Assembly (NCBI GenBank): GCA_002431805.1
Contig: DJEE01000021.1
Location: 1 to 8,594, forward strand
Direction of reading: 5' to 3'
Length of the DNA: 8,594 bases
Source of the DNA: Eggerthellaceae bacterium UBA5906
GTDB taxonomy: Bacteria; Actinomycetota; Coriobacteriia; Coriobacteriales; Eggerthellaceae
Numbering within the stretch: position 1 is the stretch's first letter; each line of letters starts with the position of its first letter. The position numbers and the translations under genes were made by a program. A model generated the notes under the pieces. The model did no database searches. It was given only the letters and a program-made list of their open reading frames with translations, and was not told the DNA's origin. Shown here in pieces: positions 1 to 5,097 of the stretch.

Positions 1-146
1 AGCGCGCCCTCTTCCAGCAGCGTCAACTGCTGCGCCAGCGGGCACATACCCGGCGGCATGGCGTCAACGCGACGCTTCTGTCGATCCAAAAACCCGCCGA
101 TGCGGGCATCGTCCGCCGAAGCGGGCGCAATGGATAGTTTCGTCAT
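1..146 (-). CDS. Unrecognised protein, N-terminal fragment (runs off the left edge)
   Basis: This reading frame starts at an ATG at 146-144 and stays open to the window edge, giving 48 codons. A strong ribosome binding site (GGGGGAAG) sits 2-3 bases upstream of the ATG, which supports the start. The visible protein begins MTKLSIAPASADDARIG and then has a basic helix-like stretch (DRQKRR, about residues 22-27) and a GMCPLAQQL segment with the only visible cysteine. No signal peptide or membrane span is seen. I do not recognise the family from this fragment. The gene runs in the same direction as thrH but is separated from it by about 305 bp that contain hairpin and inverted-repeat structures, so it probably has its own promoter. 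The coding call rests on the ribosome binding site and codon use. Confidence 0.6.
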   Translation of the reverse strand, partial: MTKLSIAPASADDARIGGFLDRQKRRVDAMPPGMCPLAQQLTLLEEGA

Positions 147-192
147 TCTTCCCCCGTTTCGCCTGCGCAAAAGCAAGCTTCTAGTGCTCAGA

Positions 193-266
193 AGGGGCGG
201 CAGGCATGCCCGTCGCCCCTATCTCGTCTTGGAGTTTTGATACCTGTGCAGTAGCTTATCGCCCCT
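193..266 (-). promoter_or_regulatory. Two alternative hairpins in the leader of the left-edge gene
   Basis: Read on the minus strand, AGGGGCG occurs twice (266-260 and 220-214) upstream of one complementary CGCCCCT (199-193). The nearer copy makes a 7-bp stem, extendable inward by about 3 bp past one mismatch. The farther copy can make the same 7-bp stem with a larger loop, so the two are mutually exclusive. The structure ends about 46 bases before the start codon of the left-edge gene. It may be a leader RNA switch. No T-tract follows, so it is not a clear terminator. Confidence 0.3.
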
Positions 267-273
267 AACGCCA

Positions 274-308
274 TTTGTCGTTTCGACTCTGTTAACCAAT
301 TCGACAAA
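274..308. promoter_or_regulatory. Inverted repeat, possible operator
   Basis: TTTGTCG (274-280) and CGACAAA (302-308) form a perfect 7-bp inverted repeat with a 21-bp spacer. It lies 128 bp upstream of the left-edge gene and about 144 bp past the thrH stop. It could be a regulator binding site. I see no convincing -10/-35 pair next to it. Confidence 0.25.
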
Positions 309-451
309 CCACAAGGGCTTCACGCAGAACACGCCGTGGGGGGCACACCGGCAAGGTGCGACATTCGCCAGCGCACCGGGAACGCCTTGCCAAGCGCGCC
401 ACGCTTCGCCAAATCGCCCAGCGCCGCCGCGTACCGGAAGGCCAGCGCCCC

Positions 452-1057
452 CTACAATGCCGCCTTGATAGCCTTCGACAAGTCCTCGAACGTGTCGTAC
501 GCCGGAATTTCCGGATGCTCGGCCTTGATGGACAGCGTGCTGCGGAACAGGAAGCCGGCCTTCGACGCCTTGATCATGCCCAGGTCATTGTAGCTGTCGC
601 CCGAGGCAATGGTTTCGAAGCCGCACGAGTGCAGCGCGCGCACCGTGGTCAGCTTCGTCTGGTCGCAGCGCATGCGGTACCCCGTGATGGTGCCGTCGTC
701 GGCAACTTCCAACGTGTTGCAGAAAATGGTGGGCCAGCCTAGTTTTGCCATGATGGGCTGCGCGAACTGCTCGAACGTGTCGCTGATGATGATCACCTGT
801 GTGGTCGCGCGCAAATCGTCCAAGAATTCTTTCGCGCCGGGCACCGGATCGATGCCGGCAATGACCTCCTGGATTTGAGGCAGGCCCAAACCGTGGCGGC
901 GCAGCACGTCTAAGCGGAACTGCATGAGCTTATCGTAATCCGGCTCGTCGCGCGTGGTGCGGCGCAGGTCGGGCACGCCCGCCGCGTCCGCGAACGCAAT
1001 CCAAATCTCCGGCGCCAACACGCCTTCCAGGTCAAGGCACACAACGTTCATTCCCAT
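452..1057 (-). CDS. thrH: ThrH: bifunctional phosphoserine phosphatase / homoserine phosphotransferase
   Basis: This 201-residue cytoplasmic HAD-superfamily protein matches ThrH closely in length (about 200 residues) and sequence. HAD motif I is CLDLEGVLAPEIW, with the nucleophile Asp9 and the ThrH-typical Glu11. Motif II is IIISDT with Ser92, a conserved lysine is near 135, and motif IV is GDSYND at 153-158. In Pseudomonas, ThrH dephosphorylates phosphoserine and can pass the phosphate to homoserine, linking serine and threonine synthesis. I chose the ATG at 1057 (MGMNVV) because AAAGGA lies 6 bases upstream. The next ATG at 1051 would leave 12 bases to that site. The frame stays open upstream to 1222, but that stretch has no family similarity. 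No clear promoter or rho-independent terminator was found. Confidence 0.93.
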   Translation of the reverse strand: MGMNVVCLDLEGVLAPEIWIAFADAAGVPDLRRTTRDEPDYDKLMQFRLDVLRRHGLGLPQIQEVIAGIDPVPGAKEFLDDLRATTQVIIISDTFEQFAQPIMAKLGWPTIFCNTLEVADDGTITGYRMRCDQTKLTTVRALHSCGFETIASGDSYNDLGMIKASKAGFLFRSTLSIKAEHPEIPAYDTFEDLSKAIKAAL

Positions 1058-1290
1058 TCGGCATCCTTTCGCACAGCCCATGCAACCGCTGCCGTTGCAA
1101 TTTCTTACACGCATAAGCATATGCCAGCCCTGCCACGCCGCGCCCAGCGTTCCGGCCAAAGCCATGCACAGCCGGGAAATGGCAACGACGACGCAAGTTC
1201 TGCCGGTGAACGGAAGGCGCATATCAGGGAAACGCGTATTGCGCGCGCTCGCAAACCCAGCAGTTCAATCTACCAGTCAAGTGAAGTATC
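1058..1290. other. Gene-free stretch upstream of thrH
   Basis: No convincing gene was found on either strand. The thrH frame continues open on the minus strand to 1222 and would encode a 55-residue cysteine-rich leader (CNGSGCMGCAKGC just before the thrH start). It has no ribosome binding site at its first ATG and no counterpart in known ThrH proteins, so it is treated as noncoding. No convincing -10/-35 pair for thrH could be fixed here. Confidence 0.4.
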
Positions 1291-1345
1291 GCCTTATTTT
1301 CGCCAACTTTGGCGATTTTAAGGCCTTGTTTTCGCCATTCTTGGC
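1291..1345. repeat. 16-bp palindrome plus an imperfect 23-bp direct repeat
   Basis: TCGCCAA (1300-1306), CT, then TTGGCGA (1309-1315) is a perfect palindrome with 7-bp arms and a 2-bp centre. The surrounding 23 bp (1291-1313) recur at 1323-1345 with 4 mismatches and a 32-bp offset, but the palindrome is degraded in the second copy. This looks like an operator pair for a dimeric regulator, lying between thrH and the ATPase relic. Which gene it controls cannot be told from the sequence. Confidence 0.5.
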
Positions 1346-1418
1346 CAAACCCAGACGACAAACGAAAGGAACGTTATCGAAGGGTCTCCCATAACGCATC
1401 TGCTGCCTGCGAAAACAA

Positions 1419-1487
1419 CCGATTACGAGGTTTCCGACCCACCGATTGCGAAGTTTTCAACCTGCCGATTGCGAAATTATACTAGCC
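1419..1487 (+). repeat. Three tandem 23-bp direct repeats upstream of the ATPase relic
   Basis: Copies start at 1419, 1442 and 1465, exactly 23 bp apart, with no spacer. All share CCGATT-R-CGA. Copies 1 and 2 continue with a GTTTYC block, and copy 3 changes there to ATTATACT, which contains a good -10 hexamer. The period is about two helical turns, so bound proteins would lie on nearly the same face. Overlap with a promoter suggests an operator array for the plus-strand locus starting near 1565. The copy number and short period argue against CRISPR. Confidence 0.7.
1455..1483 (+). promoter_or_regulatory. Candidate promoter for the ATPase relic
   Basis: TTTCAA (1455-1460) and TATACT (1478-1483) are separated by 17 bp. 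The -10 is good and the -35 weak. The pair lies inside repeat copies 2 and 3 and points at the decayed ATPase frame that begins about 80 bp downstream. Confidence 0.4.
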
Positions 1488-1564
1488 AAGCTTACCTCTC
1501 TCCCCCATTTTTCGAGGGAAGTTGTTATGCCGCAAAGCACTCGGCACAATAGAAGCGAGGTTTC

Positions 1565-1840
1565 ATCTTACGCAGATTGCTAGCGAACGACCTGACCGAA
1601 TGGAAATCAAGCCCCAACCGCAAGCCTCTTCTGCTACGCAGTACTCGCCAAACAGGGAAAACATGACGCATGGAGAAGTTCACCGATCAGGAGTATCGAG
1701 ACTTCGTCAAGATCGACTTCATGCACGACGAATCGGCGCGAGCGATTTTCGACCAAGACTTTGATCCAAAGCGCATCATTCGCCAAATCGAGCTGCGCCA
1801 AGGGCGAGAAATCAACCCGCAAAGCACGCTAATCATCTTT
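1565..1840 (+). pseudogene. Decayed N-terminal fragment of a COG1373 (AAA_14/DUF4143) ATPase
   Basis: Translated in one frame, bases 1565-1840 match the start of the family in order. There is an LRRLLANDLTEWK helix, then KPLLLRSTRQTGKT in place of the Walker A block GARQVGKT, then an in-frame TGA at 1664-1666. After it come MEKFTDQEYRDFVKIDF, the FDQDFDPKRIIRQIE segment and STLIIF, the strand that should lead into the Walker B DE. The similarity stops there, and the frame runs through unrelated residues to a TAG at 1901-1903. Three lesions are visible: the first Walker A glycine is Ser, there is a stop right after GKT, and everything from Walker B onward is missing. The initiator also seems lost: the position after GAGG (1557-1560) reads ATC. 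It resembles a different subfamily from the intact ATPase next door, so it is not a recent duplicate of it. Confidence 0.75.
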
Positions 1841-1853
1841 CGTTTCCGCACGC

Positions 1854-2000
1854 CTACCGCGTTACAACCCGCAGCAACGTCTCGATCACCTCAAGCAAGT
1901 TAGCAAAATAGCCGTCGGGGGCCGCTTCCGCCGCTTTCGCCCGAAACGCACCAACCCACCCTGCCGTATGCTCAGCTGCAATCGTAATTCGCAGCCAAGG
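1854..2000 (-). pseudogene. Possible C-terminal gene remnant, family unknown
   Basis: A minus-strand frame encodes 48 residues ending at a TAG (1856-1854). It contains the protein-like stretch GWVGAFRAKAAEAAPDGYF followed by an amphipathic helix, ANLLEVIETLLRVV. Codon use resembles the neighbouring genes. The frame is closed upstream by TGA at 2003-2001, has no ATG and has no ribosome binding site. It may be the tail of a gene whose front was lost when this region was rearranged next to the ATPase gene (which ends at 2027). I cannot name the family, and chance is a real alternative. Confidence 0.3.
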
Positions 2001-2026
2001 TCAGCTAGAGCCAGACCTGCTGCCCG

Positions 2027-3388
2027 TTACAGCAAATGCGCCATGTATAGCGGCAGGCGCACCAGGTCTCCTTCCACCTGCATCGGCTTTGGGTGCAAAA
2101 TATAGCGCGTTCCCACGCGCGATCCGAACTTCGCCTTGAACTTCTCAAGCGACTTCGCACCGTAGCGTTTCGTCGATTTCACCTCGATGGGGGAGACGCG
2201 CATACGTCCGGCAGCGTCGTCGTAGCCAGACGTTATCAAGAAGTCGATTTCCATAGTGTTCGCGCTGTTTTCACGATCGCGCCGCGAATAGAAGTACAGC
2301 CCATGACCGCTTGCAGCCAGCTGCTGCGCAACAACGTTTTCCGTGAACATACCCTCATTGACCTCGAGCTTTCCCAAGAGGATATCGCGGTACACCTGAT
2401 GAGGCGTGGCAGCGTTGTCAGCGAAGAGCTGGCAAACCAGCAACCCCGTGTCGGCCATGTAGCACTTAAACGTCCCTTCATCGGCGGTTGCTGCAAGTCC
2501 CACCGATGGGTCGTCAACGCCTATGCACATCGAGCTTATGCACGCATCAGCTAGCCAAAAAAAGGCATCGGCGTATTCCCTACTTCGTGCATTGCGGTCA
2601 AGCGCGGACAGCACGAACTTCTTTTCATGGCGCGTCAACTGGCCGGGCAATGTGGAAAACACCCGGCGAATGCGCAGTGCGTCGGAACCCCCGAACTTTT
2701 CTATATCACTACGATACAACGCGATGATGTCGCGCTTTACCTGGTCAACTTTGCCGAAATCCTTTTCATCGAGGTATGCCTCGACAGCCTGCGGCATGCC
2801 GCCGACCAACATATACTCGCGAAACAACCGCTCGGCCTTGCGGTGAATCGCTTCGGGAAGCGCAACCTTGCCTTCGAACGAGGCGCGAACAACCGTGGCG
2901 AGCTGCTCTTCTCCAACCGCCCAAAGGAATTCCTCGAAGTTCAACGGGTTCAGGCGAAGCGGGGTTTCCTCGGAAGGGATGACGATATCTGCAACGTTTC
3001 GTCTAATAGAGATGAGCGAGCCCGTTTCAAGGTAATCGTAACGACCGTCCGCAACAAGCTGTTTAATGAATTCCCGGGCAGCGGGAAACCGCTGAACCTC
3101 GTCGAAGACTACAAGGGAATCGCGCCGCGGCAGGGACACGCCCGTAAACGCTTGAAGGTACATGAAAAAGGAATCGGTATCCGAACGGTATTCCAAAAAG
3201 AGCGTTTTCAGGTCTTCCGATGCTTCGGAGAAGTCTATGACCAGGTGAGCTGCGTATTCTTTCTCGGCGAACTCCTTTGCCAACGTACTCTTGCCAACAC
3301 GGCGCGCTCCTTCCAAAAGCAACGCGCGAGCACCGTTCGATTCGCGTTTCCAGCGAAGCAGCTCGTCATACGCGCGGCGTTTAAACAT
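2027..3388 (-). CDS. COG1373 ATPase (AAA_14 domain plus DUF4143)
   Basis: This 453-residue protein has the usual length and layout of the family. An N-terminal RRAYDELLRWK helix precedes Walker A GARRVGKS (27-34), Walker B LVVFDE (92-97) and a sensor-like ETGS (121-124). The C-terminal DUF4143 part carries a PD-(D/E)XK-like pair, MEIDF (379-383) and PIEVK (400-404). Family members are predicted cytoplasmic P-loop ATPases, widespread in accessory regions, and their cellular role is poorly defined. I chose the ATG at 3388 because GGAAGGGG lies 6 bases upstream; the frame stays open to 3439 but has no better site. The gene faces the decayed relative at 1565-1840 and is divergent from the gene at 3501. 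The shared intergenic region carries three 34-bp repeats and a TATAAT for this gene. Confidence 0.93.
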   Translation of the reverse strand: MFKRRAYDELLRWKRESNGARALLLEGARRVGKSTLAKEFAEKEYAAHLVIDFSEASEDLKTLFLEYRSDTDSFFMYLQAFTGVSLPRRDSLVVFDEVQRFPAAREFIKQLVADGRYDYLETGSLISIRRNVADIVIPSEETPLRLNPLNFEEFLWAVGEEQLATVVRASFEGKVALPEAIHRKAERLFREYMLVGGMPQAVEAYLDEKDFGKVDQVKRDIIALYRSDIEKFGGSDALRIRRVFSTLPGQLTRHEKKFVLSALDRNARSREYADAFFWLADACISSMCIGVDDPSVGLAATADEGTFKCYMADTGLLVCQLFADNAATPHQVYRDILLGKLEVNEGMFTENVVAQQLAASGHGLYFYSRRDRENSANTMEIDFLITSGYDDAAGRMRVSPIEVKSTKRYGAKSLEKFKAKFGSRVGTRYILHPKPMQVEGDLVRLPLYMAHLL

Positions 3389-3425
3389 CGGCGACCCCTT
3401 CCACCCCAGTGGATACTGTCGTAAA

Positions 3426-3515
3426 TACACGAATGGCACGGTTCTGTATCATCAAATTATACACGATTGGCAAGGTATCAAAGTCTTGATTAGTACACGA
3501 ATGGCACGCTATCAA
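3426..3515 (+). repeat. Three direct repeats at exact 34-bp spacing between divergent genes
   Basis: Copies of TACACGAWTGGCAMG begin at 3426, 3460 and 3494. Copies 1 and 3 are identical over 15 bp, and copies 2 and 3 extend the match through TATCAA to 3481 and 3515. On the minus strand each copy reads TGCCAWTCGTGTA followed by an A/T-rich hexamer, and in copy 2 that hexamer is part of TATAAT. The array fills most of the gap between the ATPase start (3388) and the start of the divergent gene (3501), which falls inside copy 3. It is most likely an operator array. Confidence 0.75.
3456..3484 (-). promoter_or_regulatory. Candidate promoter of the COG1373 ATPase
   Basis: On the minus strand a perfect TATAAT lies at 3461-3456, about 68 bp upstream of the ATPase start. 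The best -35 is weak: CTTTGA with a 16-bp spacer, or ACTTTG with 17. The -10 overlaps the edge of repeat copy 2, so a protein bound to the repeats would be expected to affect this promoter. Confidence 0.45.
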
Positions 3516-3953
3516 GAAGATAAGCATCAAAGAAAAGTCGCACAACAAACAAACCCGTTTCGCATCCTTGTGCTGTTCGACTCGACGGGCATCCATCAGC
3601 TGCTCGACCACACATGGAACGCGGTGCGCGACAACTGCCTCGCGGCCGGGTTCCAGCCAACACCGCACATCCAGCGCATTTACCACCCTGCCGACGGAGC
3701 GCTCATCGACATCGGCGAGGACGAGATCTACGTCCTGCCTGATGGGTCGCGGAATACCTCGGTATACCGCGACGATCCGGCATTCGCTTGCCTACCTATC
3801 TCCGACATGGAGCACGCAGCCTTCGCCACCATCAACCCAAAGAGCAAACGAGCGAAGATGTTCATCGACGCGCTGGAAAAGCAGGTTGACAAGCTCGCAG
3901 CAGCCAGCCATAACGAGGCTCGCAAGCAAAAAGCGGATACGTTTGTGTTTTAA
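3501..3953 (+). CDS. Protein of unknown function, divergent from the ATPase gene
   Basis: A 150-residue soluble protein is predicted. I do not recognise its family. The N-terminus (MARYQEDKHQRKVAQQ) is polar, then FRILVLFDSTG (about 21-31) looks like a buried strand followed by a turn. The middle is acidic (GEDEIYVLPDG), and the C-terminus is a charged helix ending KADTFVF. Codons from about 3558 onward end mostly in G or C like the neighbours, which supports a real gene. The start is uncertain. The ATG at 3501 lies in repeat copy 3 with no ribosome binding site. TTGGCA (3468-3473) and a weak TAGTAC (3491-3496), 17 bp apart, would give a nearly leaderless mRNA. A GTG at 3570 is an alternative. 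The last codons lie in the left arm of an inverted repeat. It may work with the ATPase, but only proximity suggests so. Confidence 0.7.
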   Translation: MARYQEDKHQRKVAQQTNPFRILVLFDSTGIHQLLDHTWNAVRDNCLAAGFQPTPHIQRIYHPADGALIDIGEDEIYVLPDGSRNTSVYRDDPAFACLPISDMEHAAFATINPKSKRAKMFIDALEKQVDKLAAASHNEARKQKADTFVF

Positions 3954-4067
3954 TGCGACTGCGGTAAGTAGCCCTCGAATGCGCAGGCCTCTGAACAGGC
4001 AAAACGCAAACACACCATCAAGGCCCACTTCGCGGAAGGCAATTAAAATACAAACGTATCCACTTTT
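3929..4067. repeat. 26-bp inverted repeat flanking 87 bp, possible small mobile element
   Basis: The arms 3929-3954 and 4042-4067 are inverted copies matching at 24 of 26 positions; the core GGATACGTTTGT is perfect. The 87-bp centre has no gene. The left arm supplies the last codons and stop of the gene at 3501-3953. The arrangement resembles a tiny non-autonomous element with terminal inverted repeats, or a long-range hairpin at the mRNA end. No clear target-site duplication is seen. Confidence 0.6.
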
Positions 4068-4069
4068 CG

Positions 4070-4096
4070 GTCCGCCAATGCACCTGGCGGGCTTTT
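4070..4096 (+). terminator. Rho-independent terminator after the unknown gene
   Basis: GTCCGCCA (4070-4077), a 7-base loop, and TGGCGGGC (4085-4092) form an 8-bp stem with one wobble pair, followed directly by TTTT. It is about 117 bp past the stop at 3953 and points in the same direction. On the minus strand no T-tract follows, so it is less suited to ending the methyltransferase operon. Confidence 0.65.
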
Positions 4097-4144
4097 GCGG
4101 CTGTTTTCGTACCTTCGATCAGCTGTGGAATGCATTGGAGCCGA

Positions 4145-5092
4145 TTACTTCACGCGCAGGACCAAATACTCGTTGAGGTTGCCAGTTTTCCCATCGGCTG
4201 CAAAGCGGGCAATAGGTTGTGCGATGTCTGCGACGGCGCAGGTCAGACGCTCAATTTCCGATTCGTCAAAATGATGGCAGTAGCGATACAGCCCCTGCGT
4301 GTCCTGCCAACCCAGCAGAAAGTCGTTCGGCGGCAACTGCGGAAGGCCCAGAGCATCCTGCGCCTCTTTAGTTGTGACCGCGGCTTTTTTTGCTAGCTTT
4401 TCGCTGTTGAGGAACCGCCAGAAGCTGACGACGACAACCCCGCCCGAGCGAACTTTCGCCGCCAGCGCATGCAGCAACGCCACGCGCCAGCGCTCCAGCG
4501 GCACGTGATGCATAAAGCCGAACGCAACTGCCAAATCACAAGCGGCATCCGGGGCCTCAAGCACCGACGTCAGGCTCTCGGCTGCAAGCGCATCTATCAC
4601 GTTGAGGTTTTGAAAGCTAACCTGCGGCAAACCCGCCACCGATTGCGCCTGATCAACTAGCGGGTAGCAGTTATCCACCGCAAAGCACACTAGCCGGTTC
4701 GCGCCCAAGCGCTCGGCTAGATACCGCTCGAAACGCAAATTCCCGCACGCCACATCAAGCACGCGGAGGGAGTCTTCGTCGCGTTCGCCACACGCACCTT
4801 CCATTCTGCTAGTCACGCCCATGCGCTGTACGTCTCCGGGTGCAGAAACGGCATCCGAGGCAGCCGGAACGCCTGAAATCTCATCACCAGCAACGCCCGC
4901 TGCCGCCAGCACACGCGCCCACCCCTGCCATCGAGCTTGACGCGTTTGCGAAAACGATTCCGCGTTCGCGCGGTAAAATTCGCCGGTCAACGCACACAGG
5001 CGCAGCGCCGTCGCCTCATCAAGCTGCAGCGAACATCCTGCCGCCGAAGCCTCGTGCCAGCCGCGCGCATCATCAGCTTTGCAATCGCACAT
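4145..5092 (-). CDS. Class I SAM-dependent methyltransferase, Trm9-like
   Basis: A 315-residue cytoplasmic protein. SAM motif I is VLDVACGN (111-118), and the Rossmann-type core runs to about 230. Two stretches resemble the Trm9/ALKBH8 wobble-uridine methyltransferases. Near the N-terminus, FYRANAESFSQTR (39-51) parallels the family's FS-x-TR-x3-W start. Near the C-terminus, NDFLLGW (256-262), YRYCHHF (269-275) and NLNEYLVL (305-312) parallel the W, RYYH and DNWYV elements. Trm9 methylates cm5U34 of tRNA to mcm5U34. The linker at 66-108 is longer and more alanine/glycine-rich than expected. I chose the ATG at 5092, 5 bases after the desulfurase stop, because the upstream in-frame start at 5125 is TTG inside that gene. 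The two genes probably share one mRNA. The methyltransferase class is certain; the tRNA substrate is inferred and supported by elp3 nearby. Confidence 0.85.
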   Translation of the reverse strand: MCDCKADDARGWHEASAAGCSLQLDEATALRLCALTGEFYRANAESFSQTRQARWQGWARVLAAAGVAGDEISGVPAASDAVSAPGDVQRMGVTSRMEGACGERDEDSLRVLDVACGNLRFERYLAERLGANRLVCFAVDNCYPLVDQAQSVAGLPQVSFQNLNVIDALAAESLTSVLEAPDAACDLAVAFGFMHHVPLERWRVALLHALAAKVRSGGVVVVSFWRFLNSEKLAKKAAVTTKEAQDALGLPQLPPNDFLLGWQDTQGLYRYCHHFDESEIERLTCAVADIAQPIARFAADGKTGNLNEYLVLRVK

Positions 5093-5097
5093 GACTT

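Noticed and set aside
323..451. 43-codon open stretch after the thrH TAG in the same frame
   Set aside because: The stop is at the usual family length, the stretch has no recognisable domain, and open frames are common by chance in GC-rich DNA.
1058..1222. In-frame cysteine-rich N-terminal extension of thrH
   Set aside because: ThrH proteins are about 200 residues and begin just before the CLDLEGV motif; a good ribosome binding site supports the start at 1057 and the upstream ATG has none.
1634..1822. 62-codon minus-strand frame over the ATPase relic
   Set aside because: The plus strand matches the COG1373 family, so the minus frame is an antisense shadow.
2627..3424. 265-codon plus-strand frame opposite the ATPase gene
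   Set aside because: It mirrors a well-supported ATPase with clear Walker motifs on the minus strand; it has no domain and no ribosome binding site.
3433..3489. Short plus-strand frame starting MARFC in repeat copy 1
   Set aside because: Its MAR start only reflects the repeat shared with the gene at 3501, and it ends after 18 codons with no ribosome binding site.
1419..3515. CRISPR array interpretation of the 23-bp and 34-bp repeats
   Set aside because: Only three copies each; one set has no spacers and the other has spacers under 20 bp, no cas genes are present, and both sets overlap promoters.
3568..4176. 202-codon plus-strand frame overlapping the unknown gene
   Set aside because: Its composition is Ser/Thr/Arg-rich as expected for an out-of-frame reading; third-position GC bias favours the frame from 3501.
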